In this document: piece by piece, positions 28,663-37,359 of the stretch | Layout: the number at the start of each line of letters is the position of its first letter | Position numbering within the stretch: position 1 is the first letter of the stretch | Assembly (NCBI RefSeq): GCF_000621525.1 | Contig: NZ_KK211299.1 | Coordinates: 49,323 to 113,322 of the forward strand | DNA from: Legionella fairfieldensis ATCC 49588 | GTDB lineage: Bacteria > Pseudomonadota > Gammaproteobacteria > Legionellales > Legionellaceae | DNA length: 64,000 bases | Direction of reading: 5' to 3' | The notes under the pieces: generated by a model | What the model was told of the DNA's origin: nothing | The model's database searches: none | Seen by the model: the letters and a program-made list of their open reading frames with translations, nothing else | Translations under genes and position numbers: made by a program

Positions 28663-29961
28663 ATGACTGTTTTTCCTACCTCCTTGCCAGGACGAAGTTG
28701 TATAACGCTCACTGGGGCAATGATTATTTGCCTTATCCTCTTAATTAATGTTTCATTTAAAATTATTGCAATGCACTCCCTGGTCTTTACCGCCAATAGT
28801 ATTCTTTGTGCCCTGGTTGCTATTGTTTATTTGTTGGTTTTAAAGCGTTGTTCTCCTGGCCAACAGCGTCATATTCTTAATCAATGTTTACTTGCGCTGT
28901 ATGTATTTTCAATTGGTATTTATCTTCTGGTGAATTTGCCCGCGGCCGAATACATGTATGGTAATCCTGTTTATCGAATTATTTTTGATGATATCCCTAA
29001 AAAATTTTTTGCAGCAACGTTGGCTTTTGGTTTAAGTTTTTATTTGCCTCACATGCTTTGGGGTTCACAACAGGAAAAAATAGCTACTTCATTAAAGAAA
29101 ATGCTTTTATTCATCGTGGGTAAAGGGGTTGCTTTTTTTACGCTGAATTTTCTGTTGCTCTTTTGCGATGTACCTATTCATAGTTATTTGCGTATATACT
29201 TTAACTCTTTAATGATTAATGTCGCTTTATTACTGGCGGGAGTTAGCTGTTTTGCCTACTTTCTTCGTGATAAATCAATAAAAAAGAGAGTAAATAATCG
29301 CCATCTTTCTTATTACCTGGCGTCTCCTTTGTACCATTATTTGGTCAGTTTTTCAGTGATTATTTTATTAATATGTCTTGCATGTGAATACCGTCTGGTT
29401 TCTTTTGCCAATGGGCTGACTCTGGTAGCAAGCGGGCTGATTTTTCCTTTAGCTATAGTAGGGAGTAATCTCATTAGTGAATTATATGGTTATAAAGCAA
29501 GTCTTCTTTTAGCGTTTATTCTGATTTTAACGGAGTTGGCGTTTGAGTTACTAATAATGGGTATTGTAACACTTCCCTCTCCAGCGTTTTTTAATTTGAA
29601 CCCCTTTTATTTAGTTGTAATGCCTCGTCGTATTTTTGCCGGCGCGCTTGCTTTATTAGTCACTTTTGTAAGTAATGCCATGTTGCTTGAAAAACTAAGA
29701 CATAGCTATTTTACAATTAGCCGAGGCGTGCGTATTCTAATTGCTAATATCGTGGCCACATCCCTGCTATGTTTGGTGAATTACAGCCTCCTTTATGCAG
29801 GAATTTATCCCGGCGAGCAGATTTTAAATCTCACTCTAACGACATTTGTATATAAATCAGGCGCTTCCTTGGTAGGTGTGAGACTAACTTTATGGTTATC
29901 GGGCTGTTTTCACAAACGACTGGCCTGGAGTTTCAATGACGCTTCTCACGCCACGAAATAA
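28663..29961 (+). CDS. Duplicated YhhQ/VUT-family membrane protein
   Basis: A 432-residue inner-membrane protein from the ATG at 28663; a GTG 36 bp upstream is less likely. The second half matches the YhhQ/VUT (queuosine-precursor transporter) family: FPLAIVGSNLISELYGYKA, MPRRIFAGALALLVTFVSNA and TTFVYKSGASLVGVRLTLWL. Family members are usually about 220 residues. The first half (residues 20-215) looks like a degenerate copy: IPKKFFAATLAFGLSFYLPH parallels MPRRIFAGALALLVTFVSNA, and YFNSLMINVALLLAG parallels the later helix. Family members import preQ0/preQ1; substrate here is inference. Confidence 0.65.
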   Translation: MTVFPTSLPGRSCITLTGAMIICLILLINVSFKIIAMHSLVFTANSILCALVAIVYLLVLKRCSPGQQRHILNQCLLALYVFSIGIYLLVNLPAAEYMYGNPVYRIIFDDIPKKFFAATLAFGLSFYLPHMLWGSQQEKIATSLKKMLLFIVGKGVAFFTLNFLLLFCDVPIHSYLRIYFNSLMINVALLLAGVSCFAYFLRDKSIKKRVNNRHLSYYLASPLYHYLVSFSVIILLICLACEYRLVSFANGLTLVASGLIFPLAIVGSNLISELYGYKASLLLAFILILTELAFELLIMGIVTLPSPAFFNLNPFYLVVMPRRIFAGALALLVTFVSNAMLLEKLRHSYFTISRGVRILIANIVATSLLCLVNYSLLYAGIYPGEQILNLTLTTFVYKSGASLVGVRLTLWLSGCFHKRLAWSFNDASHATK

Positions 29962-29967
29962 CCTGCT

Positions 29968-30026
29968 ATAGCGCCCCGCCACTCGCTTTTTATTGCATTG
30001 CAAGTTCGCTCGGCGCTATTCTTTTT
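29968..30026. terminator. Possible terminator between convergent genes
   Basis: ATAGCGCC (29968-29975) pairs with GGCGCTAT (30012-30019), followed by TCTTTTTTG. The loop is long (36 bases) and overlaps the end of glmU. Confidence 0.45.
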
Positions 30027-31395
30027 TGACTGGTCGTTGCCAGCCCCTAATAGTTCTTTGTTTGCTTTCAGTCAAAGTTAACTCTCCAGCCGGAGCATTT
30101 TTGCGAATAGTACTGCCAGCTCCAATAGTTGCATGGGCACCCACGGTAACGGGGGCGACCAGTTGTGTATCGGAACCTATAAAAGCGCCATCTTCGATGA
30201 CGGTTTGATGCTTGTTAACACCATCATAATTGCAGGTAATGGTTCCTGCGCCAATGTTAACATCGTGGCCAATGGTCACATCTCCCAGATAGCTTAAATG
30301 ACTTGCTTTGCTTTCTCTGCCAAAAATGGCATTTTTTGTTTCAACGAAATTGCCAATTTTGCACTCTGCCTCTAGATAAGTACCGGGTCGTAAGCGAGCA
30401 AAAGGACCAATATGACAATCCTTTTCTGCTTTACAATTATCAAGCACGGAGTTAGCCAGAATTTCGCAATTGGCGCCGAGTACGACATTATGCAAGGTAC
30501 AATTAGGACCAATACGGCAACCATCGCCTAAACTAACATGACCACTAAAAACAACATTCACATCAATGAATACATCACGGCCGCATTGCAATTCCCCACG
30601 TATATCAATGCGATCGGCATCAGCGAGAGTCACTCCTGATAGCATCAGCTCTTCAGCTTTATTTCGTTGCCAGGCCCGTTCCACTAATTGCAGTTGCAAG
30701 CGGTTATTAACTCCTTGAATTTCCATAACATCCTGGGCAGGAATGGAAGTTATGAATAGCTGTTCAGCAACAGCCATGCTAATAATATCGGTTAAGTAAT
30801 ATTCGCCTTGCGCATTATGGTTGTTAAGCTGCGGCAACCAGCGGGCTAAATTTGTCGCAGGCGCGCAACAAATGCCGCTGTAGATTTCTTTAATCTGTTT
30901 TTGTTTCTCAGTAGCATCTTTGTCTTCAATAATGGCGCAAATCATTCCCGAAGTATCCCGCAGGATACGACCGAGACCCGCAGGATTTTCAAGAGTGGCA
31001 ACCAGCAGGCTTAGTCCTGCTGGTTTATTTTCCTGATTGTGCTTACCATGAATTAAGTCGATTAAGGTTTGTCCCCGGATTAAGGGCACATCGGCTGAAA
31101 GAACCAACACTTGTGAACCGGAAGGAATATGGCATAATGCCTGCATAACAGCATGGCCTGTGCCTAATTGTTCTGCCTGCAAAACCCAATGTACCGGCAA
31201 ATGAGGCAACGCTGTTTTTAATTGTTCACCGTTATGGCCATATATCAGATGAATAGCATCCGGATTTAATTGCTGTGCAGTTTCCACAACGCGCTCAAGC
31301 ATGGATTTACCTGCAATTTGATGTAGCACTTTTGGTGTATTAGAATACATACGTTTGCCTTGACCGGCCGCTAAAATAACAATCTGTAATGACAT
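30016..31395 (-). CDS. glmU: Bifunctional GlcN-1-P acetyltransferase / GlcNAc-1-P uridyltransferase
   Basis: A 459-residue cytosolic enzyme that makes UDP-GlcNAc for peptidoglycan and LPS. The N-terminal pyrophosphorylase begins VILAAGQGKRMYSNTPKVLH. From about residue 250 the left-handed beta-helix acetyltransferase follows, with many hexapeptide repeats and NFVETKNAIFG and SHLSYLGDVTIG near the active site. Length and motifs match E. coli GlmU. Confidence 0.97.
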   Translation of the reverse strand: MSLQIVILAAGQGKRMYSNTPKVLHQIAGKSMLERVVETAQQLNPDAIHLIYGHNGEQLKTALPHLPVHWVLQAEQLGTGHAVMQALCHIPSGSQVLVLSADVPLIRGQTLIDLIHGKHNQENKPAGLSLLVATLENPAGLGRILRDTSGMICAIIEDKDATEKQKQIKEIYSGICCAPATNLARWLPQLNNHNAQGEYYLTDIISMAVAEQLFITSIPAQDVMEIQGVNNRLQLQLVERAWQRNKAEELMLSGVTLADADRIDIRGELQCGRDVFIDVNVVFSGHVSLGDGCRIGPNCTLHNVVLGANCEILANSVLDNCKAEKDCHIGPFARLRPGTYLEAECKIGNFVETKNAIFGRESKASHLSYLGDVTIGHDVNIGAGTITCNYDGVNKHQTVIEDGAFIGSDTQLVAPVTVGAHATIGAGSTIRKNAPAGELTLTESKQRTIRGWQRPVKKE

Positions 31396-31520
31396 AATTT
31401 ATAGTTCCCTATCGATATAGCTTTCGCGTAACAAACTATAAAAGTTATACAGTTTGTGTTATGAGTGCAAAAATATAGTGAGTAATATAATAAAAAAAAT
31501 GAGGCAAAAGGAGTAGGGCA

Positions 31521-32615
31521 ATGACTATTTTTCTTGATGTAGTGAAACATTTTTCAATTGGGGTAATCGAAAAATATCGTAAGGACGCTGGCGGTATGGG
31601 CCATGATGAAGATGTCACCGAGATGAAGCGTGGTCATGCAGAAAGTCTGGCCAAAGATATTTGGAATTTTGAAGAAAATAATGATGCAGTCGCAACTGAC
31701 AAATTAAAAAAATTAATTACTGATTGTCTGGACAAGGTTGAGGAGGAACGAGGAAATTATCCCGAAGCACGCTTTGAACGCCGTATGAAAGGGTTAATAA
31801 ATAATATCGATCTCATTTATAAAGACTGTTATGAAAAAAAATTAGTTGATCTTGAACCAGAGATCGATTCAGCTATAACGCCTCTAACTTACAATTCAGC
31901 ACGTTGTCCTAAAACACATCTCAGCTACAGATATGGTGATCCTTTTGATGTGTTACTCTATCATGCCGTTATTTATTTTGCTAAAAAAATACTTGAAAAG
32001 AGCGGAAATAATCAACAACAAGGCTGGAGCCTAGCCAATTTTATAACTGGATTCATTAAAAATCCCCAAGTCACATCTGCAACTGCGTTAACCAAAGACA
32101 AAAAAGATCGGCTCATGGAGAGATTAGAGCAGTGTAAAGTGGCATTACAACCTTCAGATAAAACCAGCAGGATTGCGACTGTTAAACTCAGTATTCTTGC
32201 GATTCGTAATGATAATAATGAGTTATGCGGCAAACATGCCCTTATACCGAGCGTTCCGATAAGCGTACACGTAGGTTTGGGTAGTTTTGGTATTTCCGGT
32301 GCTATAAATCAAAGGTTGGGAGCGCTGGAAGAATGTATGAAAGCAGCAGAAGAGGAACTAAATCGTATAGCAGCATCTCTTAAAAAGAAAGAGCAACATG
32401 CCGTAGAACACTCCTTAAAAGAGCCTATAGTTGAAGAAGATAAGCCTCCATTTAATGAAAATCATGAGTCGTCTGTTTCTAAAGCAGATAACCCTTCTCA
32501 GGAAGAGACTGCCTTGAGCATGGGAACTATGGCTAAGGAATTATCTATATTTGGCAAAGGAAAGAAAAAAAAGGAAAAAGAATCCAGACGTAATGAAAAT
32601 CAGCCTACGCTATGA
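31521..32615 (+). CDS. Unrecognised protein with charged C-terminus
   Basis: A 364-residue single gene with an AGGAG site. Family not recognised. Residues 1-280 are mainly helical and soluble, with a conserved-looking core around LSYRYGDPFDVLLYHAVIYF. The tail from about 285 is low-complexity: acidic first (VEEDKPPFNENHE), then basic (FGKGKKKKEKESRR). No signal peptide or membrane segment. A monocistronic orphan of this shape could be an effector; this is inference only. Confidence 0.6.
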   Translation: MTIFLDVVKHFSIGVIEKYRKDAGGMGHDEDVTEMKRGHAESLAKDIWNFEENNDAVATDKLKKLITDCLDKVEEERGNYPEARFERRMKGLINNIDLIYKDCYEKKLVDLEPEIDSAITPLTYNSARCPKTHLSYRYGDPFDVLLYHAVIYFAKKILEKSGNNQQQGWSLANFITGFIKNPQVTSATALTKDKKDRLMERLEQCKVALQPSDKTSRIATVKLSILAIRNDNNELCGKHALIPSVPISVHVGLGSFGISGAINQRLGALEECMKAAEEELNRIAASLKKKEQHAVEHSLKEPIVEEDKPPFNENHESSVSKADNPSQEETALSMGTMAKELSIFGKGKKKKEKESRRNENQPTL

Positions 32616-32732
32616 TTGCCTACGAAACAGAAAGGGTTTTATAGCGTTTTCAAATTGATTGGAATAGGGGAATTGTTCACCAGATTTTAATATCAGTGAA
32701 CGATTATTTAATTTAGACAAATGGTTGGTAAG

Positions 32733-32799
32733 TGTTCACGGGATATGCAAGTTTTCTCTTTCAGACTTTGTTCCATGACTCGTCTTTCCCGCCTGCGGG
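32733..32799. repeat. Left part of a dispersed repeat, interrupted
   Basis: From GTTCACGGGATATGCAA to CTTTCCCGC this matches 41431-41490 with only a few mismatches. Its right end (GGGAAAGACATTGACGTTAT) appears at 33034-33052, after a 225-bp insertion plus a duplicated target. The intact copy is at 41431-41516. Confidence 0.8.
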
Positions 32800-33024
32800 C
32801 TGAGTGATCCTCTCATTTTTTTTTGTGTTATTGTTAAACACCTTTTCAATTATTTTTAGGTCATTCCCGTGAAAACGGGAATCTATTTCTCAAATTACAC
32901 GGTTGTTCTGATTGAAAGACAGATCCCCACCTCCGCGTGGATGACAAAAATATAATCATTGTGATTAATATAATTTCAAATAAATTAAACATCAATTACA
33001 CAAAAAAAAGAGAGGATCTCTCAG
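32800..33024. mobile_element. 225-bp MITE with IS10-like ends
   Basis: The element starts CTGAGTGATCCTCTCATTTT and, read from the other end, starts CTGAGAGATCCTCTCTTTTT; the terminal inverted repeats continue for about 32 bp to GTGTAATTG. A 10-bp direct repeat CGCCTGCGGG flanks it (32790-32799 and 33025-33034), as expected of a target duplication. CTGAGAGATCC matches the inside end of IS10 (IS4 family) as I know it. There is no coding capacity. Inside, GTCATTCCCGTGAAAACGGG (32860-32879) and CGCGTGGATGAC (32934-32945) form a second, looser inverted pair. Confidence 0.8.
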
Positions 33025-33098
33025 CGCCTGCGGGGGAAAGACATTGACGTTATGAACACTTACGATATCCTGTCCTTTGGCTCTGTTATTTACCTAAA

Positions 33099-34334
33099 CT
33101 AGCCATAATACCCCACTAAATCCGCAAGCTCCTTAGTATACTGAAAATTACTACACACACTATCAGCAGACATATTCCAGTTGAATAAGCCAGCAAAGCC
33201 AAGGTGGGGTGGAAAGTCAGGATCACACTCTTCAGTTGTAATGCCATTAGCAATTTTAGCGGAGGGATAGCCTATAATACGAAGACTTTTTATAAAGTCA
33301 TTGCCAAAAAACTCATTAAAATAACTTTGAATATTGATTAAATTAAAACTACTGACATTTTGTGAATCGATCTGTGTATGATCAATGCCTCCAGGCTGGG
33401 GATTATTGCCTGCCGGCGTGATGGTTAAATAATAAGGTTTACCATCTTGCAGGGACGCATAATTTAATGCGTTTCTTAAGTTAGCAATAACACCATCGAA
33501 ATTAGCCTGGGATATGACACCGGTTGAAGCTCCAATTTCTTCATCATCAATGTCGATACCATCTAAATTATTAGCGCGTATAAATTGTATTACGCTGGGT
33601 ACAAACAGGTTGGCATGATTGATATAGTCATTATTAATGTAAGTCCAATCGTTCTTTCCCCATCCGAGTGAAATTAAAATTTTAATCGAAGGATTAACCC
33701 CACGAGCTACTTGCGATAATTGAGCAAGCCGCACTGGCTCATTGGGTTGACCGGCTTCGTAGGTAAAAATAGCGCCATTTCCTGAAGGATAGGCATGAGC
33801 AAAGGCTACAAAAATAGCGCTGACGCGCTGAAAAGGCATGGAAGAATCAGGTGCAATCCATTGTCCGGGACCCGAGTTGTATATTGGATAAAACGTACCA
33901 GCATAAGGTGTAGGGAAAGTAGTATTAGGCATATTAGGACCGGCAATAATCAGCACACGATTGCTTAAAACAGGTATAGAACAGGCTGTTCCATTATAGG
34001 CGCATACTCTTGGCGCTAAAGCTGTATACGCTGGCTGATTTTGTCCCCGTATAGTGACAGTAAAGCTACAACTGGCTCCTGGTGTGAGTAAGCCGCATTG
34101 GTTATTATTGACATAAAACATCCCATTTGCATTGCCAAAATTAGGATCTATAGACAGGGCGTTTATTATTTTGGACGTATTATTTTTAACCGTGTAAGTC
34201 AGGTAAGTTTGACCATTTTGTGGAATGGCGATGGGGCTTGAGCTACTTGGCACAATGTCCATAATAGCTGCAGCGTGTACGGTTAAAAATCCAGAAGATA
34301 GTCCAATAAGTAAAGCATTAATCCATCGTTTCAT
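33099..34334 (-). CDS. Secreted GH18 chitinase-like glycoside hydrolase
   Basis: A 411-residue exported protein. Residues 1-23 are a signal peptide ending HAAA. Residues 24-130 form an Ig-like N-terminal domain with paired cysteines. The GH18 barrel follows, with ILISLGWG (strand 3) and the complete catalytic motif DGIDIDDE (D258 to E265, DxxDxDxE). GH18 enzymes cleave chitin-type beta-1,4-GlcNAc links using the final glutamate. Legionella species secrete chitinases through the type II system. It faces the MITE-containing gap; an outer-membrane protein gene lies 23 bp upstream on the same strand. Confidence 0.88.
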   Translation of the reverse strand: MKRWINALLIGLSSGFLTVHAAAIMDIVPSSSSPIAIPQNGQTYLTYTVKNNTSKIINALSIDPNFGNANGMFYVNNNQCGLLTPGASCSFTVTIRGQNQPAYTALAPRVCAYNGTACSIPVLSNRVLIIAGPNMPNTTFPTPYAGTFYPIYNSGPGQWIAPDSSMPFQRVSAIFVAFAHAYPSGNGAIFTYEAGQPNEPVRLAQLSQVARGVNPSIKILISLGWGKNDWTYINNDYINHANLFVPSVIQFIRANNLDGIDIDDEEIGASTGVISQANFDGVIANLRNALNYASLQDGKPYYLTITPAGNNPQPGGIDHTQIDSQNVSSFNLINIQSYFNEFFGNDFIKSLRIIGYPSAKIANGITTEECDPDFPPHLGFAGLFNWNMSADSVCSNFQYTKELADLVGYYG

Positions 34335-34357
34335 GCGACAATATCCTAACAGTAACT

Positions 34358-35104
34358 TTAGTTAAAAGAAGCCTCAATTGAAAAAACAATGCATTGAGTA
34401 TAAAGATTCTTAATAGACAAACGATCAGTTGATGTTTGCTCAGGAAGAGCACCTGATTTACCTTGACCCAGATTAAAATAGCGATAACCTAAAGACGCTG
34501 TGTAGGTCATTTTACGTAGTTTATCTTCAAATAGCGGATGCTGTACGCCTAAGCCTAACTCATAGGCAAAGTCCTGATGGGTATGATTGCCAAATCCGGG
34601 AGTGAGTGGGGTGGCGCTGGATGAAGGATCCGCAGCAATTTCATTATAATGCTCAAGACGATTCCATGCCTTTCCAATTCCAATCAGAGCAAAAGGTTGC
34701 CAATTATAAAAAACGTAAGATAAGCGGGATTCAAGCATGAGCAGATGGTTTTTTACGTGAAAGCTATAATCTAATGCATCATAAACCCCATCATTAATAA
34801 AAGGATATTCCTTTCCCTGGACTTTGCCTAAATGAATGGAGTATCCAGCTAATCCCAATGAAAGATTTGAATGGGATAAAATTCCTTCAAAAGTATGAGT
34901 TATCCCTCCGCCCCAAAATCCTTGCCACTGATTTTTTTCAGTAGTTTGATAGGCATTTGCAACAAAGTCGTTGATTACGACGAATTGCTCATTATGTAGT
35001 CGCGAAGAGTTAGGTCCCCCGGATAGAAACAAGGCCAGATGATTGGCATAAAGTAGTGAAGGAATAACAGAAAAACCAAGAATCAATTTTTTTACAAAAT
35101 CCAT
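34358..35104 (-). CDS. Outer-membrane beta-barrel protein
   Basis: A 248-residue exported protein with signal peptide MDFVKKLILGFSVIPSLLYA. The mature chain has alternating hydrophobic strands, aromatic girdles and glycine turns (GFWGGGITHTFEG, SLGLAGYSIHLG, MTYTASLGYRYFNLGQG) and ends in phenylalanine-asparagine. This fits an 8- to 10-strand barrel, similar to opacity-type porins. Function is unknown. It is 23 bp upstream of the chitinase gene and may share its transcript. Confidence 0.75.
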   Translation of the reverse strand: MDFVKKLILGFSVIPSLLYANHLALFLSGGPNSSRLHNEQFVVINDFVANAYQTTEKNQWQGFWGGGITHTFEGILSHSNLSLGLAGYSIHLGKVQGKEYPFINDGVYDALDYSFHVKNHLLMLESRLSYVFYNWQPFALIGIGKAWNRLEHYNEIAADPSSSATPLTPGFGNHTHQDFAYELGLGVQHPLFEDKLRKMTYTASLGYRYFNLGQGKSGALPEQTSTDRLSIKNLYTQCIVFSIEASFN

Positions 35105-35174
35105 TTTTTACTTAAAGTCCATTTTGAAGAGTTAAATATTTCGCATAATAGCACACTTGAATTTTAAAGCGAGG

Positions 35175-36236
35175 CTATTTAGCGAGCTTATTTAATGTAA
35201 GCAATACTTCGTCTACAGGCCCTTGGCTTAAACTTAGTTCTCCACATAAATTAGTTTCCATTAATTGTTTAACTTTTTGAACATTTAAATTTTTACTGAA
35301 TAAATACAGTAACTTGCAATGGGCTGCCTCGGGGGTCATGTCATGACCACTAATCAAACCGGCTAATTTCAGCGTATAACCAGTCGCATATTGACTCATT
35401 TCCACTCGTCCTTCCTGACATTGAGTGCAATTAATTATAATGATTCCACGTTTACAGGCTTCTTCAATAAGTTGTAAAAAACGTGAATCATTATTTTGTG
35501 CATTTCCTGCACCATAAGTTTCCAATATTAATCCGCGAATCGGTTGCTGTAAAATATAAGCAAGAACATCCGTGGCAAAGCCGGGAAAAAGACGAAAATT
35601 CGCTATAAATTGAGGCGTTATCGTTTGTAACCGAAAGGTTTGATGTGGCGAACCTAATAAAAATTCTTTATTTAATTCAATTGTAATTCCAATAGTCGCC
35701 AAATGGGGATAATTGGGTGAATCAAACGCGTTAAATCGTTGTGCACTGATTTTTTGGGTTCTATTTCCACGCAGCAATTTCTGGTTAAAATAAATACAAA
35801 CCTCATTAAAAGATTGATGTTCACAAAGCCAAAGTGAGGTAATGATATTGTCTACCGCATCATTGCGCACTTCGGATAAAGGAATTTGTGAACCCGTGAC
35901 AATGACAGGTTTAGCAAGATTTTCCAACATGAAAGATAACGCTGAAGCAGTGTACGCCATTGTGTCCGTACCATGAAAAACAATAAAGCCGTCAAAATCA
36001 AAATAGTTATCGGCAATATCATTTGCAATTCGATTCCAATCACTTACTGTCATGTTAGAAGAATCTAGCAAGGGATGATATTCCTTAATAGTGTAATCAG
36101 GCATGTCGGCGTGTTTTAAAGCGGGAATTTGAGCCAGGGCGGCTTCAACATAACCCAGCGCTGGCTCATAACCTTGATCTGTTTTGATTGAGCTGATGGT
36201 GCCACCGGTATTGAGAATTAAAATATGTTTTTTCAT
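35175..36236 (-). CDS. ansA: Type I (cytoplasmic) asparaginase
   Basis: A 353-residue enzyme that hydrolyses asparagine to aspartate and ammonia. LNTGGTISS carries the first catalytic threonine and FHGTDTMAYTASALSF the second threonine-lysine triad region. No signal peptide is present, so it is the cytosolic AnsA type rather than periplasmic AnsB. It is slightly longer than E. coli AnsA (338). It stands apart from the outer-membrane gene by 70 bp. Confidence 0.92.
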   Translation of the reverse strand: MKKHILILNTGGTISSIKTDQGYEPALGYVEAALAQIPALKHADMPDYTIKEYHPLLDSSNMTVSDWNRIANDIADNYFDFDGFIVFHGTDTMAYTASALSFMLENLAKPVIVTGSQIPLSEVRNDAVDNIITSLWLCEHQSFNEVCIYFNQKLLRGNRTQKISAQRFNAFDSPNYPHLATIGITIELNKEFLLGSPHQTFRLQTITPQFIANFRLFPGFATDVLAYILQQPIRGLILETYGAGNAQNNDSRFLQLIEEACKRGIIIINCTQCQEGRVEMSQYATGYTLKLAGLISGHDMTPEAAHCKLLYLFSKNLNVQKVKQLMETNLCGELSLSQGPVDEVLLTLNKLAK

Positions 36237-36834
36237 AAATTATCCATGCGAAATCTGATAATAAGTATACCGTTTTTTCTCATTATAAAACTAATTATTT
36301 GTATAATAAAAATCGACTTGACAATTATAATGATGCATTGTAAAAAAAACTGAATAAAACAAAGTAGGATATATGGGATATAAATTAGCTTCTTTAGAGC
36401 AACAATTTAATAAGATATTTGTACTTATTGAAAGACATGCTAAAAAATCCCGTAACGTAATAGTAAAAACAGGCCAATTACTGTGAGCTTATTTTTTAGC
36501 GGATGGTGCTGGCAGGAACAATACTCCTTTATTTAAAATTGAGTTATTAAAAAAAGCGTATAAAATTATTAATGAGGCTATTGTTAATATAGAAGTTAAA
36601 TTAGCCGGAATGAAAGTGAATTTTTCTTATACGATGCTGGAACTAAATCGAGAGAAAATTACTCCATTTTTTTCTTATCAATTAAAAGCACCTGCCAGAT
36701 CGCCTAAAGTCAAGAAAAGTGACGACGGTACTTACATCGGCTACTTTTAGCGATTTAATGCAGATTTATTTGCCAAGCTCTTATTGTTTATGGAAAAATC
36801 AAGGTATTAACGATTTAATTTAAGCAGTGACAAT
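36237..36834. other. 598-bp gap holding a broken ORF
   Basis: Apart from the interrupted reading frame at 36373-36750, the gap contains a TTGACA box at 36318-36323 with TAAAAA 17 bp downstream, a possible promoter for that frame. The 84 bp before rppH shows nothing else. Confidence 0.5.
36373..36750 (+). pseudogene. 125-codon ORF interrupted by an in-frame TGA
   Basis: From the ATG at 36373 the frame reads MGYKLASLEQQFNKIFVLIE to codon 37, meets TGA at 36484-36486, and then stays open in the same frame for 87 more codons to TAG at 36748. The second part (AYFLADGAGRNNTPLFKIEL onward, ending DGTYIGYF) is good protein-like sequence: lysine-rich helices with normal codon use. One base change (TGA to TGG) would give a single ~125-residue protein. 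The family is not recognised. It has a possible promoter and an AGTAGGAT-type site upstream. Confidence 0.65.
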
Positions 36835-37359
36835 ATGATTATTGATCGGGCTGGATACCGGTTGAATGTTGGTATTATTTTAACCAACCCATCCGGTCGT
36901 GTTTTTTGGGGGAGACGTAATGGTCATGATGCCTGGCAGTTTCCGCAAGGCGGACTTGGTATCGGTGAGTCGCCCCTCGATGCCATGTTTCGTGAATTAC
37001 GTGAAGAAGTCGGTTTAGACAAGGAAGACGTGGAGGTATTAGGCTCCACGAAGCGCTGGTTAAAATATCGATTGCCGAAACAATATCTTCGTCAGGGCAG
37101 TGAACCGTTAGTGATAGGGCAAAAACAAAAATGGTATTTATTGCGATTAATTGCCTCTGATCAAAAAGTTCGTCTGGATTTAAGTGATTCACCTGAATTT
37201 GATAGTTGGCGCTGGATTGATTATCACGAACCACAGGAGCATGTTATTTTTTTTAAGAGACAAGTTTATGCTCAGGCTATGAAGGAGTTGGAATATTTAT
37301 TAAAAAGACGCCGTACGCCTTTTGGTGCGCGTCGTAAGCGAGGTAATCACAGTCGATAA
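36835..37359 (+). CDS. rppH: RNA pyrophosphohydrolase
   Basis: A 174-residue Nudix enzyme that removes pyrophosphate from mRNA 5' ends, triggering decay. The Nudix box is GGLGIGESPLDAMFRELREEVGL. The N-terminus MIIDRAGYRLNVGIIL and the WRWIDYHEP segment match E. coli RppH, and the basic tail fits RNA binding. ptsP starts at the very next base, a conserved gammaproteobacterial arrangement. Confidence 0.97.
   Translation: MIIDRAGYRLNVGIILTNPSGRVFWGRRNGHDAWQFPQGGLGIGESPLDAMFRELREEVGLDKEDVEVLGSTKRWLKYRLPKQYLRQGSEPLVIGQKQKWYLLRLIASDQKVRLDLSDSPEFDSWRWIDYHEPQEHVIFFKRQVYAQAMKELEYLLKRRRTPFGARRKRGNHSR

Noticed and set aside
36484..36486. In-frame TGA read as selenocysteine
   Set aside because: No selenoprotein family similarity and no hairpin of SECIS type was seen after the TGA; a point mutation is simpler.
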